This document shows, piece by piece, positions 42,778-53,688 of a stretch of 64,000 nucleotides of DNA. Origin of the DNA: Congeria kusceri (lineage: Eukaryota > Mollusca > Bivalvia > Myida > Dreissenidae); NCBI GenBank assembly GCA_027627225.1, contig JAPFQT010000364.1, positions 62,001-126,000 on the forward strand, written 5' to 3'. Numbering within the stretch: position 1 is the first letter of the stretch; each line of letters opens with the position of its first letter. The notes beneath the pieces were generated by a model. It was not told where the DNA came from. It saw nothing but the letters and a program-made list of their open reading frames with translations, and searched no databases. The position numbers and the translations under genes are program-made.

Positions 42778-42867
42778 AGTTGGATCTAGCCACTGGGACT
42801 TGCACCTTATACAGTGGTACATGTAATGATGGCAATGCTCTGTGTTCTGGTGAAATGGGCAGTGTCA
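42778..42867 (+). pseudogene. EB-module exon truncated by a minisatellite
   Basis: After the acceptor TTCCTATTTCACAG the phase-1 frame reads K-L-D-L-A-T-G-T-C, then C-x6-C-x6-C (first three module cysteines in correct spacing: CTLYSGTC, NDGNALC). At about 42867 the reading runs directly into a family-A unit (CATCAATCCTAAACACTTT), and the second half of the module, with the CxC pair, is missing. No good donor precedes the junction. Either this exon is dead or a rearranged allele is seen. It confirms that the gene once had, or has, further modules downstream. Confidence 0.6.
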
Positions 42868-43976
42868 ATGCAAGTCATCAATCCTAAACACTTTATCCGG
42901 AGCAGGTGCAGCGTGGATGGATTTTCAAAATACTTGGCAGAAGTTACAAGCATAGTGAGACGGAGTGTCGCACACAATAACCAGGTTCCTATGTCCAAAG
43001 TCAATTCACAAATCAAGGTCAAATTTAAGAAATGAAGCCTTAACTTTATGTCCGGAGCGTATCTTTGTCCAGCACGGATGGATCTTTTAATAACTTGGCA
43101 GAAGTGACAAGCATGGTGATGCGGAGTGTCGTGCTCTAGAACCAGGTCCCTATGGCCAAAGTCAAGGTCACAATTCAAGATAAAAGGTCAAATTTAAGAA
43201 ATCAATCCTAAACACTTTGTCCGGAGCATATATTTGTGGTTTTCCAAATTACCTGGCAGAAGTTACAAGCATGTTGAGACGGAGTGTTGCGCGTAAGAAC
43301 CATGTCTATAGGTCCAAGGTCAAGGTCACAATTCAAGGTCAAAGGTAAAATTTAAGAAATCAATCCTTAACACTTTGTCCGCAGCATATCTATGTCTAGC
43401 ATGGATGGATTTTCAAATAACCTGGCAGAAGTGAACCATGTCCCGAGGTCCAAGGTCAAGGTCACAATTCAAGGTCAGAGGTCAAATTTAAGAAATTAAT
43501 CCTTAACACTTTCTCCAGGGCATATCTTTGTCCAGCATGGATGGATTTTCAAATAACCTGGCTGAAGTGACAAGCATAGTGAGGCGGAGTGTCGTTTGCA
43601 AGAACCAGGTCCCTATGTGCAAGGTCGAGGTCACAATTCAAGAACAAAGGTAAAATATAAGAAATCAATCCTTAACACTTAATCCAGAGTCCGGAGCATA
43701 TTTTTGTCCAGCATGGTTGGATTTTCTAATAACTTGGCAGAAATGATAAGCAAAGTGTGACAGGGTATCATGCGCAAGAATCAGGCCCCTAGGTGCAAGG
43801 TCAAGGTCACAATTTAAGGTCAAAGGTCAAAGATAAGAAATCAGTCCTTAACGCTTTGGCCGGAGCATATCTTTGTCTGGCATGGATGGATTTTCTCTCT
43901 TTAGTCGTTGACTCTTTACCCCTAAAAATGCTCCTTGACAGGCGTATCTTTGTGACAATGGCAGTCTTGTTATATT
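42868..43976 (+). repeat. Minisatellite family A, copy 2
   Basis: About seven units of roughly 160 bp as in copy 1, ending GACAATGGCAGTCTTGTTATA. It starts mid-unit without a leader, fused to the truncated exon. Confidence 0.9.
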
Positions 43977-44107
43977 TATTAATATGCAACACATTAAAAA
44001 AAGTCATTATATTTAACTGCACTGGTATAATTTTGCTTTATTTATGCGCATTCAGTCTAGAATATCTCGGCTCCGAAAACGGCCATTTTGTATCTGTGAG
44101 AAATAAA
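43977..44107 (+). other. Spacer
   Basis: AT-rich; nothing recognised. Confidence 0.5.
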
Positions 44108-45175
44108 TGCCCCCACCATCAATGATGTGAGGGGCATATAGAGTTTATGTACGAATGTACATGTTTACGTATGTTCAGATTCTTGTCCAGACAATAACTT
44201 GGTCTATCATTGGAGGATTTAAAAAAAAACTTGGCAGAAATGTTAATCATAATGAGATGGTGTTTTAGGTTCAAGGCCAAGGTCACAATAAAGGTCAAAG
44301 GTCAAATATAAGAATTTATGCCATAGACTCTGTCCGAAGCATAATTTTGCCCAGCGTGAAAGGAATTTCAGATTATTTGGCACATGTGTAAAGCATGGTG
44401 AGACGGTGTGTCGCGCGCAAGAACCAGGTGCATAGGTCCAAGGTCAAGGTCCCACTTAAAGGTCAAACTTGAAATAAAAGATTTAAGATATAAGATAATA
44501 TAAGATTTTAAGCCATAGACCCTGTCTGGAGCATAATTTTGTCCAGCGGTGAAGGAATTTCAAATAACTTGGCAGAAGTGCCAAGAATATTGAGACGGTA
44601 TGTTGTGCACAAGAACCATGTCCCTAGGTCCAAGGTCAAGATCACACTTAAAGGTCAAAGGTCAAATATATAAACTTAACCCTTTGACCCTCTCTGGAGC
44701 ATTTTTTTGTCCATCATGGAAGGAATTTCTAATAACTTAGCACAAGTATTAAGCATGTTGAGGCAGTGTGTCGTGTGCAAGAACCAGGTCCTTAGGTCCA
44801 AGGTCAAGGCCACACTTAATGGTCAGATGTCAAATATTAGAATTTAAGCCATAGACCCTGTCCGGAGCATAATTTTGTCCAGCATGGAAGGAATTTCAAA
44901 TATCTTGGCACAATTTTTAAGCATGGTGAGACTGTTTGTCTCAGGCAAGAACAAGGTCCCTAGGTCCAAAGTCAAGGTCACACTGAAAGGTCAAAGGACA
45001 GAATGTAAGCATTTAAGCCATAGTCCGGAGAATAATTTCGTCCAGCGGGGAAGGAATTTCAAATAACTTGGCAGAAGTTTTAAGAATGATGGGACGGTGT
45101 GTCACATGCAAGAACAAGGTCCAAGGTCAAGGTCACAGTTAAAGATCAAAGGTCAATATGTATCGATGTTAAGAT
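44108..45175 (+). repeat. Minisatellite family A, divergent sub-family, copy 3
   Basis: Leader ATGCCCCCACCATCAATGAT with GGGGCATATAG. About five units of roughly 170 bp carry TTTAAGCCATAGACCCTGTC, CATAATTTTGTCCAGC and GGAAGGAATTTCAAATAACT. Confidence 0.87.
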
Positions 45176-45874
45176 TTATAAAGATTTTTTGTCAGGACTA
45201 AAAATATTGATTGGAAATTTGTGATACCTCAACTCACTTCACAGAATAAAAGAATACATTAGCAGAAGGTACAATAGAAAAGGACAATTCTCATTTTGCA
45301 AAATAATTTGTATGCATAATTATAGACAAAGCGGGGCTATGTTGATCAGGCTGCATAGTGTGGGGCATCCATGTCTGTGGACATATTTTTTGTTTTATTT
45401 TGTAATTCTACAATTATTACAGTGTTAATAAACACCAAAGTAGTAAATATATTCATGAAATTGAGTGTTTTTATCACTTTTATCAACCCCAGGGGGCAAA
45501 TAATTTGTGTCAAAATCGCTAACTTGTATGTGGAATACTAAAAGTTTAATAACTTTTTTATTTATTTTAAACCTATTTATTTTAGCTCGATTGCATCGAA
45601 GGCCTAAGGCTTATAGAGGCTATACTTTTTTATTTGACGGTAAAAGTTGATAATATTTGGTATTTCAATCCCTGGAGCAGTCCATTCAATATAGCTGAAA
45701 AAAGGGTTTAACCTAGACACAATTGCAAAAGTTTTGTTTCCACTGTGTTTTATCAGAGACATGTCTGAACTATTACAGTTAAAATGTTGCATACCCAAAT
45801 GTGACAGGAAAGTTGAAAAATCAAGATGGCATTTATGACCATTGCAGCTAATTATTTCTGCATATTTTTTTTAG
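45176..45874 (+). other. AT-rich stretch, no gene recognised
   Basis: No supported ORF, terminal repeat or array. Confidence 0.5.
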
Positions 45875-46330
45875 CTCACCTTAATGCTGAAATTGCTTTT
45901 TTTCAGCATTGAGACTTCATTAATTTTTTCATCCAATCTTGACCACACTTGCACAGTTTGTGTATAACTATAAAGCCTTGGTTACAGTCGAATATGGGCC
46001 AGATTGGACCCTTGTTTGTGTTAAAAAATGCCAAAAAATGGACCTTGTGCAGAATAAAGATTTCATGTTTTTATCCAATCTTAACGAAACTTGCACAGTT
46101 TATAAAGGACCAAAAGAGCTCATACATAGTCAAATGTTGGTCATTTCAGACTAGAATCGCCAGAGTTGTTGCCATTTTCTTATTAAAACAGATCAAAATT
46201 GGACTGTGTTGATAGAAAGTGTTTATTTTTATATGGAGTCTATACAAAACTTGCATGGATTGTGCATTGACATTATATCTCAGACAAGTTAAATAATAAC
46301 AATATCAGAACAAAAATACTGAAGCTATTG
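45875..46330 (+). repeat. Minisatellite family J, copy 1
   Basis: A TTTAGCTCACCTTAATGCTG leader is followed by two to three units with ATCCAATCTTGACCACACTT, TTGCACAGTTTGTGTATAAC and ACAAAACTTGCATGGATTGT. Shorter and more diverged than the other families. Confidence 0.65.
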
Positions 46331-46480
46331 CCCTAGTTTGATTATAAAATGCAAACACTTGCATTACTTATTTTTACCAGCAAAATATGTATTCCTTAAT
46401 GAATCCCTGTGATCTAAGGGAGATAAGTGAATTGTAACAGCTGTTGTCTCCCTAGAAAATCTATATGCACCATCACTCTA

Positions 46481-46955
46481 TATGTTGGGACGCCCTTAAA
46501 ATATATTTTTTTGTGACTTAAGTTTGGGACACTTTAAAAATTAGACTTTTCCTGTTTCTAAATTTGGGACAATGTTTTCCAAGTTGGCAATTTAGTGTCA
46601 ATTTCCGTTAAGTGGACAATTAACAGTCGTCATCTGACTGTTATATACTGGCATCGATAAATTGCAATGTATTAGCAAACTGTCAAAGTTGTGAATGTGC
46701 ATGTGGATATTCCATATATCCGTATCTCATGACAGCTGACCCCATTAATGTGGCCCCTAAAGATCTATATCCACTGTGATTTGCTTGCTTTATAGGGATT
46801 AATATACACCCATGAAGAAATTGAACCTTACAAATAATAGGTTTGGACTTCAATTGCTGATTTTAAATATTGGGACACATTCCGGGAGAATTATTTTTTC
46901 TGCTTCTAAAAATTGGGACAGCAAAAAAATTATTATTTTTAAGTGTCCCAACATA
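46481..46955. mobile_element. TA-flanked MITE of about 475 bp
   Basis: Inverted ends TATGTTGGGACGCCCTTAAA / AAGTGTCCCAACATA with further matches inward (TTTTTTTGTGACTTAAGTTTGGGAC versus TTTTTTTGCTGTCCCAA). TA lies on each side (46479-46480, 46956-46957). Several internal TTGGGACA words. No ORF. Confidence 0.68.
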
Positions 46956-46957
46956 TA

Positions 46958-47735
46958 GAATAATTACGACGAGAACCATAGCTAGTAACTTGATAGTGGC
47001 TAGTGGCCTGTGGTTAGTGACCACACACCCAGATGCTTCAGTTGGGCTGTTTAAAGCATACTGGATTTAATTGTCCACTTCTGTGTATTATTTTTTTCTT
47101 AGTGTGTTAACTTTCTTATTTGTTTGAATGTTTAAACACTTCTGGATTGTAAATTCTTGCTAAGTAGAACAGAAAACTGCTGCAGTTAGGTTTAATTATA
47201 TTGAAAGAGAGAAACTAATGACTGTAAGTATCATTCATGATTAACTGAAAATAAAGTTTTAAATACAGATAATCTCCATGCTATCACTAAAACATGGGAA
47301 ACCAGCTCTATTGTCTGGCTATTTGCAAAATTTTGAAGATTACTAGAATTGGGGATTGCTATTGCATGGGGCCTTTTCCAATCATGTTCTATTGGTTGGA
47401 TAATATGCACACTAAGTACTTATAGCATTTTCGAGTGTAACAATTTTTTTCATAACTGATGGATCATTAGAATTTGGGATTGCTATTGCATGGTGCCTTT
47501 TTCGATAATGTTCTGCTGGTTGGATAATATGCACACTAAGTACTTACTACTGTACAAATGGCCAAATTTGTCAAACACTGAGTTATTGGTAAAGAAATAT
47601 CGTTTCAATTTTTTATTATTACAATGACAGATTTAATGTGGATAACCAAACATTTTACTGAAATAAAAACAAACATTTACGGTCATTCTACTGGCCCTAC
47701 CTGTTATCTCACCTGAGCAGTAGACATCAAAATCT
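46958..47735 (+). other. AT-rich stretch with a short duplication
   Basis: A near-identical 80-bp pair (GGGATTGCTATTGCATGGGG-type at 47351 and 47477, each followed by GGATAATATGCACACTAAGT) is seen. No gene. Confidence 0.6.
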
Positions 47736-48990
47736 ACTGTTTTTATGCTCCCTGAAAAAAATTTGGGGGAGCATATAGTCGCCGCTTTGTCCGTCCGTCA
47801 GTTCTTTTGTCCATGTGTGCAGTTTTCATGTCCAAAGTATTTCTCAGCAACTACTGACCAGAATTCAATGAAACTTCATTGGAAGCTCCATTACCAATAG
47901 GAGTTGTGCACTGTACCAGAAGGTTCTGCTTCAGTTATATTTCTCAGAGTTATGGGACTTTGAAGATTTCTGAAATGAGCATTTAGTGCACAATTCTTGT
48001 TTGGTCTATCTCTACGCAACTACTGGTCAGAATTCAATGAAACTTTATTGGAAGCTGCATTACCAAGAGGAGGTGTGCACTGAAACAGTGCATTCTGCTT
48101 CAATGATTTTTATCAGAGTTATGGGACTTTGAAGATTTCTGAAATAAGCATTTAGTGCACAATTTTTGTCTAGTCTATTTCTACGTATCTACTGAACAGA
48201 ATTCAATGAAACTTTACAGGAAACATCATTACACAGAAGAGGTGTGCACTGAACCAGAACGTTCCACTTCAGTGATTTCTCTAAGAGTTATGGGACTTTG
48301 AAGATTTCTGAAATAAGTATTTAGTGCACAAATTGTTTCCAATATATTTATAAACAACTTCGGGCCAGATTTAAATTAAACTTTAAAGGAAGCTTTATTA
48401 CTAAGAGGAGGTGGGCACAAAATCAGGAGGTTCAGCTTCATTTATTTTTCTAAGAGTTGTGGGACTTAGAAGATTTCTGAAATTAGAATATAGTACACAA
48501 TTTTTGTCTGGGCTATTTCTCAGCCACTGCCAGCCAGAATACAATGAAACTGTATGTGATGCTTCATTAAAATGAGGTGTGCACAGTACAGGACGTTCCC
48601 TTTCAGTGATTTGCCTTGGAGTTTTGGAACTGTGAATGTTGCTGAAAGTGCACAATTCTTGTCTGGACTGTTTCTCAGCAGCTACTAGTCAGAATTCTAT
48701 GAAACTTTATGGGAAACTTTATTATCAAGATAGGGTATTAACTCTACCCAGATGCTCCGCTTCAATGATTTTTAATCAAATTTTTCGAAAAAAAAAAAAA
48801 TGCCCTCGGCAATTCCTAGCCATGACCTTCACCTTGCATCCAAACTTTCTTTTATTATTGTGCTGACTTTTATGCATTTTATTAGAAACATTTTCGTTTT
48901 CATGGAATTTCCACGTTTCTTGTCTTACAGTTATGGGACTTTGATGATTGCTGAAATTAATATACATGTATAGAGCACAATTCTTGTCTG
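47736..48990 (+). repeat. Minisatellite family I
   Basis: The leader forms a hairpin (TATGCTCCC...GGGGGAGCATA) and is followed by GTCCGTCCGTCAG. About seven units of 150-175 bp follow, with CAGAATTCAATGAAACTTTA, GAGGAGGTGTGCACTGAACC and TTATGGGACTTTGAAGATTT. Confidence 0.88.
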
Positions 48991-49724
48991 GACTCGGCTC
49001 TTCTGATTGCTTTTCCATTACTTGGCAAGGCGCATTGTTTAGCATCCATCAGTTCACTTATATCCTTGTTCCATTTGCCCTAACTGCCACTGACTTACAT
49101 GTAATTAAAAGGTTCCAGAACAGACTGCCAACAAACATGATCTAAGAACCATAAGCAAAAAGAAAGTAGCAGCACCACCCAGACAGATAATATCACATAT
49201 CACACTGCCTAACCCAAGAAATCAAGGAGACCCATCGAACCCATTTTTGCATTTATTCTTAAGATTTCTTCGTGAAAGTCCAGTCCTTACTTGTTTATGT
49301 CCATGAGTTTTATTGTTTTTGATATGCAAGAGTAAGCTGGGCAGTTAAATAATTATGACAGTTTGTCAGCTAGTTGAGTGTTGTGTGACCATTATGGCAC
49401 ACATGCTTTAAATAACATTTCTTCAAACCTGTCACCTGTCAGTAATGTCTTCATCTTTGCCAGTCCTCAGGTGAGCCCTTTGGGCCATCTTGGCCCTTTT
49501 GTTTACAAATTGTGTTTTTTCTTACACATACTGATGCATGCTTTGTCAAACAATACTATTTAACATGTTGTCTCGTCAAAATTAAAATATATTTTCATTT
49601 TGTGGAGACAAATGTCTCATGGTTTTCGTTATAAATCTTCCCTCTGTCTATTGTTAACCAGATTATATATTGCTTTATTTTGTGTATCTTCATTATTAAA
49701 CCAATTTATACATGTCTAATTTGT
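48991..49724 (+). other. Unassigned stretch with a minisatellite-type terminus
   Basis: Most is unrecognised. At 49467-49503 a terminus of the B/E/J kind appears (CCTCAGGTGAGCCCTTTGGG, TTGGCCCTTTTGTT), without an obvious array before it. Confidence 0.5.
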
Positions 49725-50830
49725 TATGCCCCCGAAGCACCGTCCTTCTGTGGGTGGGTGGGTGATTGGGTGGGTGGGTGAGTTTTGGGTGGGTCCGTCC
49801 GTCCAGACTTCGTTTCGGCTCTTAACTTTTTAATGCCAGGATGGATTTTAATATAACTTCAGATTATTATTCTCCATGACTAGACGATGTGTCACGTACA
49901 ACTTCCATGCTCGCCAGTAAAAGGTCAAGGTCACAGTTCAAGGTCGAAGGTCATGAATTTTTGTTTCCGCTCCATAACTTCTAAACTACTGGATGGATTT
50001 TAATATAACTTCATATTATTATTCCACCTGACAAGACGATGTGTTGCTTTCAACTCCCATACTCGTTGGTCAAAGGTCAAGGTCACAATTCAAGGTCAAA
50101 GGTCATGAATTTTTGTTTCGGCTCCATAACTACTAAATGCCTGGATGGAATTTATTATAACTTCAGGTTATTATCCCCCATGATCAGACGATGTGTCCCG
50201 TATAACTCCCATGCTCGTCGGTCAAAGGTCAAGGTCACAATTTAAGGTCAAAGGTAATGAATGTTTGTTTCCGCTCTGTAACTTCTTAACGCCTGGAAGG
50301 ATTTTAATATAACTTCAGATTATTATTCACCATGACCAGACAATGTGTCGCGTACAGCTCCCATGATGGTCGGTCAAAGGTCAAGGTCACAATTCAAGGT
50401 CACAGGTCAATTATTTTTCTTTCCATTTCATAACTTCTCAATGTCTGGAGGGATTTAAATGTTACTTCAGATTATTATTCCCTATGACCAGACAATGTGT
50501 CGCATACAACTCCCATGCTCGTCTGTCAAAGGTTAAGGTCATAATTCAAGGTCAAAGGTCAAGGATTTCTGTTTCTTCACCATAACTTCTAAACTTTTGG
50601 AAGGATGTTAATATTACTTCAGATTATTATTTTCCATGACCAGGCGATGTGTCGTGTACAACTCCCATGGTCCTCAGTCAAAGGTCTAGGTCACAATATA
50701 AGGTCAAATGTCTAGGAATTTTCTGTTTGCTCTATAACTTCCAAAAGCCTTGAAGGATTTTAATATTACTTCAGATTATTTTTTCCCAGACAATGTGTCA
50801 CATATCACTTACATGCCCGGGTCCAGGGTT
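49725..50830 (+). repeat. Minisatellite family C, copy 2
   Basis: Leader TTATGCCCCCGAAGCACCGT and a GGTG microsatellite (49750-49792), then GTCCGTCCGTCC. About seven units of roughly 155 bp are rich in TCAAGGTCA and AGGTCAAAGGTCA. Confidence 0.9.
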
Positions 50831-51060
50831 ACATTTAAAAGGTCAAATATTAGAATGAACTTTTTGTAGGAAGCATCATTTTTGCCAACATGTAAGGAAT
50901 GTAATAACTTGGTGGGAATGAAGATCATTATGAGGCAGTGTGTTACAACAACAAAGAGCTGTGTTTCTGAAAGATATTTGTCCAGGGCATAATATTGTAC
51001 TCTTGACATTGTGTTGCCTTCCTCTGACAATATGTCACATCCTGTGACAAGCTTTGTTGA
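50831..51060 (+). repeat. Tail shared with 27660-27770
   Basis: Shares TAGGAAGCATCATTTTTGCC, GTTGCCTTCCTCTGACAA and CACATCCTGTGACAAGC with the tail after family H copy 1. This indicates one more terminal module used by different arrays. Confidence 0.65.
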
Positions 51061-51480
51061 ATTTACAAAACGACTGTTTGAGAATTATCTTTTGATTACT
51101 TCCTCTTTAGACAAAAAGAATGACTCAAACTGTTTTTGTACTATACAATAACCATCACATAACACAATATTCAATGTGCATTAATATTACAATCAAATTG
51201 CTAGTCAAAATGCAAACAAACTAGAACCAATACATGTGTAGCAAATGTGTCAATAGATAAAATATTTCGAATTAAAAGGTGAATAAATCACGAAGTCCTT
51301 ATATTTAAGCAGCATAAACTTCATGATAAAATGATAAAATGAAGATATGATTAATGAAATTGTATTAATGCCTGAGAATTTTCACATCAACACTTATTAT
51401 TATAAAATTACATTCCCACAAGCAGTATTATTATTCTATTTACATGATGTCATCTATAAACCATGATATATAAACACAAC
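51061..51480 (+). other. AT-rich stretch, no gene recognised
   Basis: Nothing supportable. Confidence 0.5.
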
Positions 51481-51790
51481 TATGCTGTACAATTATTGCA
51501 CACATACTAATAGAGACAATGTTTGTATCATAAAGCACAAATCCTTATAGGTCACTGTCGCTATCCACATATTCACATCTGATGATTCCTGCTGCTTTCC
51601 AGAGTTGGTGCAGCTCACTCCTTGACACTCTGCATCTGATTGAACATGCAAACCCATGTTTTCTGCAGGTGCATCGCCTTGACTCACAGTCTTGTTTGCA
51701 AGTACATCTAATGACTTTAAGCAACTCTGCTGGAGCAGTGGGTAACTTGGTCTTAACAGGCTGTAGAACATTGTTTACGAGTCCCATCCC
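51481..51790 (-). pseudogene. C-terminal fragment of a transposon-encoded Cys-rich (CXC-like) protein
   Basis: On the minus strand LPTAPAELLKVIRCTC, then CESRRCTCRKHGFACSIRC (51787-51545 frame) shows the C-x-C/C-x4-C-x-C cluster. This often ends long proteins encoded by invertebrate mobile elements. A one-base shift then moves the last part to the overlapping frame (AECQGVSCTNSGKQQESSD), which completes the motif. Upstream coding sequence is absent; at about 51800 family J begins. Fragment only; the element type is not determinable here. Confidence 0.6.
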
Positions 51791-51825
51791 AAATTACATG
51801 TGTTCAAGCAATCATTTCCAGGCTG

Positions 51826-52120
51826 TCAACCAATTCCTATTTTCCTTTTTAGCTTATTCGTGCATCAAGGTTTCATTTTTCATTCAATCTTGATAAAACT
51901 TGTTTTAAAACGCATGTTTTGTATGGCCATAAGATCTCAACACAAGCAGCAAATGAGACAGGCCACGAACACAGCAGTTATATCCCCTTAATTGTGAAAA
52001 TGAATGCAAAAATGAATTTGTTGCAAGACGGGGACTTCAGTTTCAACCAGTCTGGACCAAATGTGCACCATTTGTCTATGACCATAAAATCTAAAGCGAA
52101 TTTCAATAAAGGACGGGTAA
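51826..52120 (+). repeat. Minisatellite family J, copy 2
   Basis: CAATCTTGATAAAACTTGTT, GGCCATAAGATCTCAACACA and GACAGGCCACGAACACAGCA match 57880-57980 almost exactly. The DIRS-like element follows immediately. Confidence 0.75.
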
Positions 52121-52305
52121 ATGTGCCCTCATCCATGCTTTAGCGCTGGATGAAGGTCATTATTGGAGTAAAGCTGGAGGCTGAGCATGTATACATAGCA
52201 TTCCGTTCTGGACGTATGGGGGAATCCGCACTTTAAACAGCAAATAATCTACTACGCTGTGACCTACCCATGCACATGCGCCGTTGCAACGGAAATGATA
52301 CACCT
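52121..52305. repeat. DIRS inverted terminal repeat, left
   Basis: The reverse complement of 56625-56808 matches along the length, including GCTTTAGCGCTGGATGAA, CATTCCGTTCTGGACGTATG, CTACTACGCT and GACCTACCCATGCACATG. A 25-bp patch (GGAGTAAAGCTGGAGGCTGA) is replaced in the other end, and this same patch is found in the internal complementary region. Confidence 0.9.
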
Positions 52306-52448
52306 GAAACATTCATACATTTAACATGGTTTTGTTGCCATAAATACCAAAAGGGTGGGAAAGAATAAAATCACATAAAATATCAAAACATGGATAAAAC
52401 ATTATCCATAAAAACATAATATAGTAATGCAAATAAACAAGAGGAGGG

Positions 52449-52566
52449 TCTATACATGCTCAGCCTCGTGCTTTACTCCAATAATGACCTTCATCCAGCG
52501 CTAAAGCTTGGATGAGGGCACATTATTTTCGTAAAGCCTTCCGCTTTCACATGTATAGATAGCATT
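52449..52566. repeat. DIRS internal complementary region
   Basis: Bases 52449-52523 are the reverse complement of the outer left terminal repeat (including its private patch AGTAAAGC...GAGGCTGAGCATG). Bases 52522-52566 (TTATTTTCGTAAAGCCTTCC, CACATGTATAGATAGCAT) match the reverse complement of the outer right repeat. The two outer ends are thus joined head to head. Confidence 0.88.
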
Positions 52567-52699
52567 TTTAAAGGCAACAAAACCAAAACTTCCAAAGAAG
52601 TTAACCAAAATAAATTTCTACTGATTTAATGAGTCTAATAACATGTCATCATAGGACCCAACCAGACAAAACAGCATTACTGAAAGATACATTGCTAGA

Positions 52700-53688
52700 A
52701 CTATTCAACGTACATCTATAATAAAACTCCCTATATGTTTTATCTGACTTCCAGTCTGCGCCTTAAAAAGGTCAGAGTCAATACCAGAGAACTATAATAT
52801 GGACTCCAACCACCTAGCAACAGTGCAAGTAGTCACCTGCTTGAAAGTTTTATACGATACAAACACAAACCGTGACTTTCTTACGGGTTTTGTAGCGTCA
52901 ATATAGGCAAGAAGAGTATGCATAGCACACAACGCCTCATCATGAAAATGCGCCACTGTCAATGTAAAAGAAAGTCCTGATCGAGACGTTTTCAACATTT
53001 TTGAAAAAGTAAACACAACTTCCTGTTGTTTAATAAACATATTATCAATACTCAAAGATATCAAGGTCTGAGCTCTTGGTGCCGTAGCCAAAGCCAGAAG
53101 AGCAACAGTTTTCAAAGTCAACATCTTAAGGATAAATCCTATATAGGCACTAATGTTTTCAAATAGTTCAATACTGTAGACATCCCATGTAATAATATAA
53201 CAGGGTTTTGGAGGTTGACACAGGAAAACACTTTTCATAAGCCTAGACACTAAAGCACAATCCTTACACCAATGATTACCAAAAAAGGGAATAGTTTGAA
53301 GCAGCATAGCTTTATGTGTGTTAATCACTGATTATGATTTTTTCAATTTAAAAAGATAATACAAATAACTAAGTACAGCTTCAGTCGTATAAAAGGGATT
53401 ACTACCCCGGACACCGTTCCAAGTATACCAGTGCTTCCATGCCAATTGGTTCTGTTTCTTGGTTCCGACTGCCCACGATTCACAGATGAACTGTGCAACT
53501 GACGAAGAAACTCCCTGGACAATAAGGGATTCCCTGATACAACTGCTGCGATCAAGCGCAGACGCCTCCCTAAAGGATGGAGTTGATAGTTGTGCGATAG
53601 AGCCAACAGGTCCTTGTGCTTGGGTAACCTTATTGGAATGTAAGAAATAATTTCTAAAATCAAAGGAAACCAAGACTGCGAGGTCCAT
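52700..53688 (-). pseudogene. DIRS tyrosine recombinase (YR), broken
   Basis: One frame, 53688-52792, is interrupted by a single TAA (53332-53334). The N-terminal part reads IRESLIVQGVSSSVAQFICE, then SWAVGTKKQNQLAWKHWYTW, the usual core-binding region. After the stop it continues NTHKAMLLQTIPFFGNHWCK and the catalytic-domain start LTLKTVALLALATAPRAQTL with the first catalytic Arg. Beyond a second stop at 52792, FSGIDSDLFKAQ is the approach to the HxxR box, but the His-x-x-Arg motif and the final Tyr are not recognisable. Recombination activity should therefore be lost. The N-terminal part overlaps the RT/RNase H frame (53343-53688), as is usual in DIRS elements. Confidence 0.87.

Noticed and set aside
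45939..46212. Overlapping 71- and 87-residue frames
   Set aside because: They lie in family J units and have no domain.
53459..53650. Plus-strand frames within the DIRS element (also 54274-54489, 55505-55768, 56178-56489)
   Set aside because: Antisense shadows of the gag, RT and recombinase genes.
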